From assembly GCA_003152875.1 (NCBI GenBank), contig PMBF01000018.1, positions 42,726 to 75,533 of the forward strand: a DNA stretch of 32,808 bases, in the 5' to 3' direction. The DNA comes from Ignavibacteriota bacterium (GTDB lineage Bacteria; Bacteroidota; Ignavibacteria; UBA10030; UBA6906). Below, in pieces: positions 1 to 7,484 of the stretch (within the stretch, counting starts at the first letter, position 1; each line of letters begins with the position of its first letter). The notes below the pieces were generated by a model. That model was not told the DNA's origin and made no database searches. It saw only the letters and a program-made list of their open reading frames with translations. The position numbers and the translations under genes are program-made.

Positions 1-422
1 TGCCGGAGATGCTCATTCTCGGAAGGAGCCGGGTGAAGGCTTCCGTTTCCACGCTGATGATGATAGACAGCCTGGATATGAACGATGAGCACCGACTGCG
101 GATCCTCAAGGCGTGCCGGGTGGCAGCTGAGAACCGGATCGTGGTCACCCATGGAACCGACACGATGGAAGTGACCGCCCGCGTCCTCGGGGAGGCTGCA
201 ATTGGAAAGACAATCGTCCTGACCGGAGCGATGGTGCCATACAAGTTCGGAAGCTCCGACGGCCTTTTCAACCTTGGAAGCGCACTTGCCCTAGTCCAGA
301 TGCTGCCTGCGGGGGTGTTCATAGCCATAAACGGCCGCTGCTTTACCTGGGACAATGTGCACAAGGACCGGAAGAAGGGGGTGTTCGAAGAAGGGATGAA
401 GAGGCCAAGGAGCGGAGAATGA
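1..422 (+). CDS. Asparaginase/glutaminase-like protein, 5'-truncated by window edge
   Basis: The reading frame is open from the window edge, so the N-terminus lies upstream; the first ATG in the window (position 9) is probably internal. The visible 139 residues carry the core signature of the asparaginase/glutaminase superfamily: THGTDTM (the second catalytic threonine plus Asp), then an LTGAM strand and a GSDG-like FGSSDG segment. The protein ends soon after that, without the C-terminal domain of the 320-340 aa enzymes. It therefore looks like the small single-domain asparaginase-like family of about 160-170 aa, whose substrate is not firmly established. The TGA stop is at 420-422. The gene converges on the LiaF-like operon across a 72-bp spacer. 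Confidence 0.85.
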   Translation, partial: PEMLILGRSRVKASVSTLMMIDSLDMNDEHRLRILKACRVAAENRIVVTHGTDTMEVTARVLGEAAIGKTIVLTGAMVPYKFGSSDGLFNLGSALALVQMLPAGVFIAINGRCFTWDNVHKDRKKGVFEEGMKRPRSGE

Positions 423-441
423 TCGGAGGATCCCACTCACC

Positions 442-460
442 GGAGGGGGGTGGGGGGGGG
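442..460. other. G-run in the convergent spacer
   Basis: The plus strand has GGA, then runs of six and nine guanines separated by a single T. It lies between the converging asparaginase-like and LiaF-like genes. Such a tract could fold as a G-quadruplex or slow a polymerase, but the run length may also be a sequencing or assembly artefact. No hairpin with a T-tract was found here. Confidence 0.35.
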
Positions 461-494
461 ATCATCAAAACGATCTTCAATAAAGAGGGAGCCT

Positions 495-1394
495 TCAGTA
501 CCGCACGACGGTAAGGTTTGAGATCCCGGACTGGAGGCTGATGAATACCTTCTTCGCGGACGAGGCGAAGTTCTCCGTCCGGTAGGTTCCCTCGTTGGTG
601 CGTGAAAAATCCTTGAAGCTTTTACGGGATAGCGGGGAGTCCGCGTTGATCTCACACGCCGAGCTGTGAGGGACAAGTATGCGGACCGAGGAGACTCCGG
701 ACGATACAGCCAGACGCATCTCGTCTGAGCGGTCTCCGAGTCTGACACGGACCTGAGATGCGCCGGCTTCCAGGCTTACTCGCTCCACCAGGAGAGGGGA
801 AAAGTCGAGATCGAGACGGGACGCGCCTACCGCGAATTTCATGTCCCAGGGTACCAAGGGGTTGAACCGGAGTGTCACGCGGTTGCCTGAGCGGCTGAAC
901 GTCCACCCTCTCCTTTCTCCTTCAAGCCTCAGACTGACATCTTCGCTTTGCTCTATCCGGTCACCACGCATCACGTAGCGTCCGAAACCAGAATACACGG
1001 TCGCTTCCACGAGCTGTGCGGTTGTCCCCTCAAGATTGAAGCTCCCGGCACCGGATTCGAACCGGAAACTCGCACGGCGGACCCCCTCATCGAACGGTTG
1101 CGCGAACTCCTGAGTCCGCGCCGGGCGGTCCACATAGCCTCCCCCATCGAAATCAAGACCCCAGTCGATCAAGGCCGCGCCAAGAGCAGCGAGGATGAGC
1201 CCGGCGAGGGCGGCAGCGACAGGGGCGAATTTCGATCCGCGGGAGAGGATTGCTCCGCCCCAGAGGACCAGCATCAGGGGCCAGAACCGCCATATCGCCT
1301 GCCACTCGGGAACGAAAAGGGAGAAGCGGCTCAGGAGCAAGATTGCTCCGAGGCAAATAAGGAACGACGCCCAGAAGAACCGGCCGGATTTCAT
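495..1394 (-). CDS. LiaF-like cell-envelope membrane protein with C-terminal beta (toast-rack) domain
   Basis: The 299 aa protein has three predicted membrane helices in the first ~80 residues (FFWASFLICLGAILLL, a WRFWPLMLVLWGGAIL segment and a VAAALAGLILAALGAAL segment). A beta-rich extracytoplasmic domain follows with repeated G-A-S/G-x-L/V-x-L patterns, typical of the DUF5668/LiaF-like 'toast rack' fold. In Firmicutes, LiaF-type proteins modulate envelope-stress two-component signalling; the role here is inferred only from architecture. The start at 1394 was chosen because AAAGGAGGT sits 6 nt before it. An upstream in-frame extension to 1445 would overlap the preceding gene and lacks a ribosome-binding site. 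The Shine-Dalgarno sequence overlaps the stop codon of the upstream gene, so the pair should be translationally linked. Confidence 0.8.
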   Translation of the reverse strand: MKSGRFFWASFLICLGAILLLSRFSLFVPEWQAIWRFWPLMLVLWGGAILSRGSKFAPVAAALAGLILAALGAALIDWGLDFDGGGYVDRPARTQEFAQPFDEGVRRASFRFESGAGSFNLEGTTAQLVEATVYSGFGRYVMRGDRIEQSEDVSLRLEGERRGWTFSRSGNRVTLRFNPLVPWDMKFAVGASRLDLDFSPLLVERVSLEAGASQVRVRLGDRSDEMRLAVSSGVSSVRILVPHSSACEINADSPLSRKSFKDFSRTNEGTYRTENFASSAKKVFISLQSGISNLTVVRY

Positions 1395-1407
1395 CAGGAT
1401 ACCTCCT

Positions 1408-1611
1408 TTAGGAGCCTCTTCGCGATTTCCACAACAGGACCACACCGATGGCGATCAGGATGACCGGCCAGTAGTCCTCAAATTGGAACCAGGGATAGAG
1501 GTTTCGGAGCAAAAACAGGATGCCCAGGACTATGAGGATGACACCGCCCATGAGGCGGCCGCGCCGGGCATCGGAATCCCGCTTGGGTTTGCTAGGTGCG
1601 TTGTCGATCAT
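1408..1611 (-). CDS. Small DUF5668-type two-helix membrane protein
   Basis: A 67 aa protein with a basic N-terminus (KPKRDSDARRGR), then two hydrophobic segments: GGVILIVLGILFLLRNLYPW and YWPVILIAIGVVLLW. The intervening FxxYWPVIL turn is typical of the LiaI/LiaF-like transmembrane region (DUF5668). The ATG at 1611 is preferred. The longer frame begins with TTG at 1668, which lies next to the -10 region of the promoter candidate at 1672-1697 and so would fall upstream of or at the transcript start. Thirteen bases separate it from the downstream LiaF-like gene. The two probably form a small envelope-stress operon in which this protein duplicates the N-terminal membrane region of its partner. 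Confidence 0.75.
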   Translation of the reverse strand: MIDNAPSKPKRDSDARRGRLMGGVILIVLGILFLLRNLYPWFQFEDYWPVILIAIGVVLLWKSRRGS

Positions 1612-1671
1612 GGCTGCAGCAGTCGGAAGTAAGGGGATTGAGGGGATGCTGTTTTGGAGATGACCCAATAG

Positions 1672-1697
1672 TATACGAGAGTTTTTCGAAAGAGTTC
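1672..1697 (-). promoter_or_regulatory. ECF-sigma-type promoter candidate of the LiaF-like operon
   Basis: On the minus strand GAAC (1697-1694) is followed after exactly 16 nt by CGTATA (1677-1672). This resembles known ECF promoters (GAAC-type -35 with CGT-type -10; Bacillus SigW is TGAAAC-N16-CGTA). The same arrangement, including the flanking CTGAAC and TCTCGTATACT, recurs before the RsbU gene at 13020-13045. It places the transcript start about 50 nt upstream of the ATG at 1611. Confidence 0.5.
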
Positions 1698-1809
1698 AGC
1701 AGCTGGTGTCCAGAAGAAGTTGAAATCGACAACATCACAAAAATCCTCTAACGTGCATATGTCAAACATCTTGCCGGCTTGCTCAGGCAAGACAACCGGA
1801 CACCACCGG

Positions 1810-1848
1810 GTCTGAACGAACTGTCTGACTTAACAGTCTGACTGATTG
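1810..1848. repeat. Three phased 13-bp GTCTGA(C) repeats
   Basis: GTCTGAA (1810), GTCTGAC (1823) and GTCTGAC (1836) begin exactly 13 bp apart, just beyond the stop of the alpha-2-macroglobulin gene. The stretch GTCTGACTTAA plus a second GTCTGAC two bases later is matched almost exactly on the minus strand of the repeat cluster at 32144-32216. The rest of the 1612-1863 spacer, apart from the promoter, shows no gene. Confidence 0.6.
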
Positions 1849-1863
1849 GTTTGCCTTCACAGG

Positions 1864-4800
1864 TTAACGGGATACGGTAATGGTGCCTCCGCCGTTTGCG
1901 GAATAGTAGTCGCCGTTGTACATGGCCTCCGCCACGATCGGCGCATATCGGTAACGGCCGGGAGTTACCGCACGCATCGCATAGAAGAACACCGCTTTCT
2001 TTGTCCCGTGGAATCCTGTATAGAAGTTAATCCTGTCATCACGCACATCCAGGTACTCGGGCGCCGTTGCGTCTTTCACGAAGGAGTACCCGGTCATTTC
2101 AGAGAGACGGGGGTTCTCGATCTCGAAGCCGGCCGGGAGCAGGTCGCTGACGGCGATGTGCTCGAGGAGGTCGACAGACGAGCGGAGAGTTACTCTGACA
2201 ACCACAAGATCGTTCTGATGTGTGCCGGCGATGTTCACCGGGTTCCCGCCGCGGTCGAGGAATTCCCTCCGGACCTGCAGGTTCCGGTCCTCCTCCCTGA
2301 CGCCTCCATCAGTCCTTATCCCTTCGGTCACCACGGAGTAGTAGGCCCTCCCCTCCCCTTTGACGGCAATCGTCACCGCATCGCCGAAGGGATCGACGTC
2401 GAACCGCTGTGTCCCGCCCCGGTAGACCTGGTCACGCCCCCCTGAGGTCACGCTGCCGCTCAGTTTTGCCGCGGCAGCCATCCGCGCGGCTTTGCCAAAA
2501 GCCAGAAGTGTGAATGCATCGTCCTGCGTGCTGAACCACCTGTCCTGACCGTAGCGGTGCGACAGGTAATCCATATAGCGGGGGATGTTCGGATTGTTCA
2601 GGTCCGTATCGAGAAGGACGTTCAGGATGATGGCGTTCGCTCGAACGGGAGAGTCGAAGTCCTCACCCGTGGAGCGCACCGGTTCCTCCGTCCCGAAAGC
2701 TCCCGGGAGGATCTCCGTAAAAGCCCTGCGGTCGCCGCTCAGGGCATACGACGCCGCAAGCATCGTCCGCGAATCCGCGGCCAGGAGGGTCCTGTCGCCG
2801 CGGTAGAAGTCCATGACCGCCCGGTCCGGCATCCCTGCGGCTGCCAGGAGGTAGAGAGCATAGATCGTGCTCTTGTCGGCGATGCGGCGGACCACGGTTT
2901 TCCCCTCCTGCCACGAATAGTAATCAAAGGTCTTTCGGCTGCGGGCAATTACGCCGGCCGCCCCGAGGGCGGGCCTGAGCATTGCCTCGGGCACGTTGTA
3001 GCCTGCCCTGCGCGACTCGAGAAGGAAATGGGCCGCGTAGACCGTCGTCCAGGGGTTGGTGGATGAGCCTCCGGGCCAGTAGAGGAAGGACCCGTCGGGC
3101 GTCTGAAGCGCACCGAGGATGCCGATGGCCTCATTGACGTAGTAGGCGGGGCTGCCACCGGAGAGGGCGTCAGGGGCAAGGATGGCCGCGATGTCGCGGA
3201 GATAGAGCTGCGGAAAGGCCCTGGAGACAATTTGCTCCAGGCAGCCGTAGGGGTAGCCAAGAAGCTTCTTCAGGCGCCCCGCAAAGTTTCCAACGGGGAA
3301 CGGGCTGATCGTCACATACGCACGGCGTCCCTCTTTCATATAGGTATCAGGCACCGGCTGCCTGACGGACCCTCCCGCCTCGATGATGCCGGTGATTGCG
3401 TCGGCGGCAAAGGCGGAAGGAGGACGGACAGGGAGGTCGGTGGAGGACTCCAGTGTTCCCTCGGGAGTCGAGGTTCTCACCGTCACAGTGGCCTTGCCCG
3501 GCTGGCCCGCAGCACGAAGCCCGGCCAGAGCGAAGCCCTCGCGGTCCGGACCGACGGTGAGTACGCCCGGCTTTGCCGTGAGACCGATGCTCCCTGCGGT
3601 CGCCACTTCGAATTTCAACGACGCATCCCGGGCAGTGGTGTTGAACGCGGTGATCGCCATCGAGATCGAATCGCCTGGACTCAGGAATCGGGGGAGCGCT
3701 GCGGTCACCACGTAGGGATCGGCCGCCGTAAGTGCCTGCTGACTGGACCCGAACCGGTCGCCCTTATAGGCGACCGCCATCAGGCGGATCTCACCGTTGA
3801 AATCGGGGACGTCGAGCGTCACCTGCACCTCTCCTTCCGCGTTTGTCCGGCGGATCCCCGACCAGAATGCGACAGGCTTCACCCGCTGCACGCTGACCGG
3901 GGTGATCCGCTTCCCGAGTTCCGCATCGCTCCCGCCGGTGCTGCTCACCCGTTTGCCGGCCGGCTCCGGGATCAGATGCTTGAAGAAGTCGTACGTCTCC
4001 GTTTCGAGGGCTTTTCGTGCGTAGAAGTATCCGTACGGGTCGGGGGTCTTGTAGTTCTTAAGCTGGAGGATTCCCTCGTCGACCGCAGCCAGAGTCACTG
4101 CGGCGTTCTTTTCACCCGGAACGGTAATCGTCACGGTCTGTCTGGTGCGCGGTCGGATCGAAGCAGGCGCCTTGATCGCAACCTCCAGTTTATTGGAAGT
4201 CCGCTCCACCATCACCGGCGCAAAGCCGTGACCGGCGAGAAGAGGAATGTTGAGTTCCTTGATCTTCCGGAAGAGCACGGCGCTGATGTACACATTGGGC
4301 AGAAACCGCTCCTCGACCGGCAGATCCATCGACGCTGCGTTGTTCACGGCATCGAGCCACCGGTAACTCATCACGCCGTTGCGCTCGACGGAAACCAGCA
4401 TTCTCCCGTTGAACGGAGTCTGGAACAGCACCTTGGCTCTGTCACCCGGCGCATAGCGCTCCTTATCGAGCACGATGTCGACTCGCGCTTCGGGATCAAC
4501 CTGGAAGGACGTGATGTCGGTGGTCCCCCAGCTGTATGAGAAGAAGGAGAACTGGTTATACCCGCTCTCCCCTTCCTTCGATACGCGCACGAGATACTCT
4601 CCAGACCGGGGTGCGCTGTAGGAGAATTCCGCCGGCCCCCCCGCGATGGTGATGACGTCGGAGCTGACAGGAACTTCCCGGCGTTCCGATACATACCGGA
4701 GTGTCTTGTCATAGCCGTGCTGGCGCAGAATGGAATGCCATTCCAGGCGGATGATCTCAACCCGTGCCCGGAGTCCCTTGATCGGTGCGTCGGCGGGATC

Positions 4801-7290
4801 GACGGCAACAACCTGCATCTTCTGGGGGACGTTCGGACTGACATAATAGGCCCCGCGGTTCAGCACCCCCAGATAGTACTGCTTCGGATCGACAAGCGTC
4901 AGAGCGCGCTGGTACACCGGGCGCCCCGATTCGTCGAACACGGCGACCTTCCCGATTCCCCTCAGCATGCCTGAGGAGGGAAGCGGCGCGGGAACCTGGA
5001 GATCGAAGGACGCCCTGCCGTCCTGGCCGGTCTTCCCGTCAAGCAGCACGGGTTTGACGGGCGCGTTCTTCACGGCATCATCCGCGAACCTGAACGCCGG
5101 GTAGGCCTTTGAAGCGAACGGCACCGCGTCGAACGACGCTTCAAACTGCCAGGTGCGTCCCGCGGCCGGAGGCCCGAAGAAATTGTAGGCGCTCAACTCG
5201 TAGCGGACCGTTTCACCCGGCCGTGCACGATCTCTGGAAGGGGTCAGGTTGACACGGAGGCGGTCGGGGATGAAATCCTCGATGCTCGCCTTGTACCCCG
5301 TGAGATAGAGGCCCGAGCCCGTGTACAGGTCGAAATGGTATTCACCCGTCAGCCCCGAGCGGCTGATGGGGATCGTGGTTTCGAACGACCCTTCGGCATT
5401 CAGTGCGAGTTGCTGCTCTGCCACGACACTCCCGCGCGGGCTCACGACCTTCAGCTTCACCGGCATGGAGGCAGGTATCGCCTGCGTGAGATTCCGGATG
5501 ATCCCCGACACAATGACGGTCTCCCCGGGTCGATAAAGATTCCGGTCGCCGTACAGGATTGCGTCGTAGGTGCTCTGGCTCTCCCGCTTCCCTCCGACGT
5601 CATAGCGCGATGTCTCCACTCTGTAGTCGTCGACCGTCAGGAAGTTGAAATCGTTTTCCAGTTCCGCCGTGACAATCATCAGGGGAAAGTCCTTCATTTT
5701 CGCCTCAAGCCCTGAGAACCGTGCGGCCCCGTCTCCGTCGGTTTTCGCCGCCGCGATGACCTGGTTGTTGGTTGAGATGAGCGACACAGACGCCCCGGAG
5801 ACGGGCAGCGTAGTCTCGAGACTTGTCACAAACACGATGGCCCCGTCCGGGCTGCGCTTCATGATCAGACCGAGATCAGAGATCGAGACGAGCTTCGAGG
5901 TTGTCCTCCACGGCTCGGCAGTGCCGGCAATTTCGATCAGGTAGAACCCCCTATATCCCGTGTGCAGGTAGGGGTTGAGGTCGAGGACCGTCGTGATTTC
6001 CTGGTTGTCCGGACCGCCGATCTTCAGGCTGTCAAAGTTCAACTGCCGGCCGTACGTACCAAGAGTGTACCGGTATTTCCGGTTCGCGGGCGCCGATTCG
6101 TCTCCTTCTTCCCCCGGGGAGTAATCGTAGTCGTAGTACCTCCCATTCTGGATGAAGTAGACCAGATTGTTCTGGAAGACCTGGCTGACCCTGACATTGA
6201 GCTTCGGTACGTTCATCGTGAGGATCTCGAGCTTTTTCTCTCCTCCGAGGAGCATATAGACGCCCGACTCGGAAGCGAACCGGAACGAGGGCGGGATGCT
6301 CCCGATGAAGACGGCCGCTTCGTAGACATTCTGCGTCTTCCCTCCCAGGACGCTCTCCAAGCCCGCCGCGATCACCATGTTCATCGTGCTGCCGGTCGGA
6401 AACGCTCCGTGCAGCGTGAAGGAGTTCCCTCCGCCCGTGACCGTGAACTCACGGTTCGGCTCGAGGCGGACGAAGGACTTGACCGCCGCGGGGTCCACTT
6501 CCTGGGATGTCCGCACACGGATCCAGCCGCTGGAACCGTTGTACCCTGCCTCGTGGCCGTAGATTTTCAGTTCGCCGAGAGGCGGGAGGGTAAAGACGAA
6601 AGGGGCTTCCATCGTGATTCTGGTGCCGGTCTCAGGAGAGACCAGGTCGCCTTCCACGGACGCTTCGATCTTCCGCTCCCTGTCAAGCTGAGTCAGGGCG
6701 CCCATCTCGATCGCGATCACTCTATTCCTTTCGGTGGACATGACGCGGATCCCCTGCTGGGGCGACCCATCGACGGTGACCCTGAGCCGGGAGCCGATGT
6801 CCTGCGGATCGACGGCGTAGGTAAACTCCAGGTTGGCTTTGAGCCCCACCTGGCGCGATGAGGAGAGCCTGTCGTAGAAGAACTCCGCGCCCCGGAGCGT
6901 GAACCGCATCGTGGAGAACTGGAAGGACTCCGGCCCGGAGAAGCCTTTTGCGCCGGACATTCTCGCCAGCAGGCCGGTGTTTATTTTTGCGCCGATCCTC
7001 GCGTCGCCCGGGAACATGCCGTCGGGACTGAAGATGAGCCGTGTGGTATCCTCCCAGGTAAACTTGCCTGCGAGAGGCGGCGAGAAGTCGATGAACGGTG
7101 TCGTCGTCCACGTATTGAGCGACTCGGCAGGCACGACCCCGCGAGAGAAGTGGAAAGCCAGGACCGTGTCGCGCGGGATCTCGCCTGAAGGGAGCGGCGA
7201 GGTCACGCGCAGGAGCGTTGCATCCTCGGAGGAGCACGAGAGTCCGAGGACGCCGAGAAGTAAGAACCAGAGGATGCGAGAGGATTTCAT
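1864..7290 (-). CDS. Bacterial alpha-2-macroglobulin lipoprotein (YfhM-like)
   Basis: This 1808 aa protein starts with a lipoprotein-type signal (ILWFLLLGVLGLSC), then a long series of macroglobulin (MG) beta domains. The bait-region/MG2 and alpha-2-macroglobulin core lie in the middle. The thioester motif CLEQ (within PYGCLEQ) is at about residues 1350-1353, followed by the alpha-helical thioester domain and a C-terminal receptor-binding-like domain. Bacterial A2Ms are membrane-anchored periplasmic protease traps that bind attacking proteases covalently through the thioester. The intact Cys-Glu-Gln predicts a competent trap. The gene lies downstream of pbpC in the same direction, the pairing known from many Gram-negatives. 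ATG 7290 is preferred over ATG 7305 because the signal peptide starts directly there and GAAAGGCGA precedes it. Confidence 0.96.
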   Translation of the reverse strand: MKSSRILWFLLLGVLGLSCSSEDATLLRVTSPLPSGEIPRDTVLAFHFSRGVVPAESLNTWTTTPFIDFSPPLAGKFTWEDTTRLIFSPDGMFPGDARIGAKINTGLLARMSGAKGFSGPESFQFSTMRFTLRGAEFFYDRLSSSRQVGLKANLEFTYAVDPQDIGSRLRVTVDGSPQQGIRVMSTERNRVIAIEMGALTQLDRERKIEASVEGDLVSPETGTRITMEAPFVFTLPPLGELKIYGHEAGYNGSSGWIRVRTSQEVDPAAVKSFVRLEPNREFTVTGGGNSFTLHGAFPTGSTMNMVIAAGLESVLGGKTQNVYEAAVFIGSIPPSFRFASESGVYMLLGGEKKLEILTMNVPKLNVRVSQVFQNNLVYFIQNGRYYDYDYSPGEEGDESAPANRKYRYTLGTYGRQLNFDSLKIGGPDNQEITTVLDLNPYLHTGYRGFYLIEIAGTAEPWRTTSKLVSISDLGLIMKRSPDGAIVFVTSLETTLPVSGASVSLISTNNQVIAAAKTDGDGAARFSGLEAKMKDFPLMIVTAELENDFNFLTVDDYRVETSRYDVGGKRESQSTYDAILYGDRNLYRPGETVIVSGIIRNLTQAIPASMPVKLKVVSPRGSVVAEQQLALNAEGSFETTIPISRSGLTGEYHFDLYTGSGLYLTGYKASIEDFIPDRLRVNLTPSRDRARPGETVRYELSAYNFFGPPAAGRTWQFEASFDAVPFASKAYPAFRFADDAVKNAPVKPVLLDGKTGQDGRASFDLQVPAPLPSSGMLRGIGKVAVFDESGRPVYQRALTLVDPKQYYLGVLNRGAYYVSPNVPQKMQVVAVDPADAPIKGLRARVEIIRLEWHSILRQHGYDKTLRYVSERREVPVSSDVITIAGGPAEFSYSAPRSGEYLVRVSKEGESGYNQFSFFSYSWGTTDITSFQVDPEARVDIVLDKERYAPGDRAKVLFQTPFNGRMLVSVERNGVMSYRWLDAVNNAASMDLPVEERFLPNVYISAVLFRKIKELNIPLLAGHGFAPVMVERTSNKLEVAIKAPASIRPRTRQTVTITVPGEKNAAVTLAAVDEGILQLKNYKTPDPYGYFYARKALETETYDFFKHLIPEPAGKRVSSTGGSDAELGKRITPVSVQRVKPVAFWSGIRRTNAEGEVQVTLDVPDFNGEIRLMAVAYKGDRFGSSQQALTAADPYVVTAALPRFLSPGDSISMAITAFNTTARDASLKFEVATAGSIGLTAKPGVLTVGPDREGFALAGLRAAGQPGKATVTVRTSTPEGTLESSTDLPVRPPSAFAADAITGIIEAGGSVRQPVPDTYMKEGRRAYVTISPFPVGNFAGRLKKLLGYPYGCLEQIVSRAFPQLYLRDIAAILAPDALSGGSPAYYVNEAIGILGALQTPDGSFLYWPGGSSTNPWTTVYAAHFLLESRRAGYNVPEAMLRPALGAAGVIARSRKTFDYYSWQEGKTVVRRIADKSTIYALYLLAAAGMPDRAVMDFYRGDRTLLAADSRTMLAASYALSGDRRAFTEILPGAFGTEEPVRSTGEDFDSPVRANAIILNVLLDTDLNNPNIPRYMDYLSHRYGQDRWFSTQDDAFTLLAFGKAARMAAAAKLSGSVTSGGRDQVYRGGTQRFDVDPFGDAVTIAVKGEGRAYYSVVTEGIRTDGGVREEDRNLQVRREFLDRGGNPVNIAGTHQNDLVVVRVTLRSSVDLLEHIAVSDLLPAGFEIENPRLSEMTGYSFVKDATAPEYLDVRDDRINFYTGFHGTKKAVFFYAMRAVTPGRYRYAPIVAEAMYNGDYYSANGGGTITVSR

Positions 7291-7484
7291 CGGTTCGCCT
7301 TTCATTCGTCAAGAGTCCAAAGCCGTCTTGCCTCTTAGGTGCCTTCCCGGAACGCAGGCATCCCGGGAAGAAGTTCTGTGCGGGTCCGGATTCCCGCCAC
7401 GGCCCACCCCGGGGGCGGAACAGTGGGAGCACGGCCGATTGGCGCACAGCTGAACGCCCTGGCACGGGAATGGGGGGGCTGCGA

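Noticed and set aside
1612-1668. TTG start for the small DUF5668 protein
   Set aside because: The TTG lies at or before the predicted transcript start, and the added residues are not membrane or family-like.
3232-4539. 435-codon open frame on the plus strand opposite the alpha-2-macroglobulin gene
   Set aside because: It is antisense to a certain gene. The product is rich in Arg, His, Gly and Asp with no domain, as expected from a GC-rich shadow frame.
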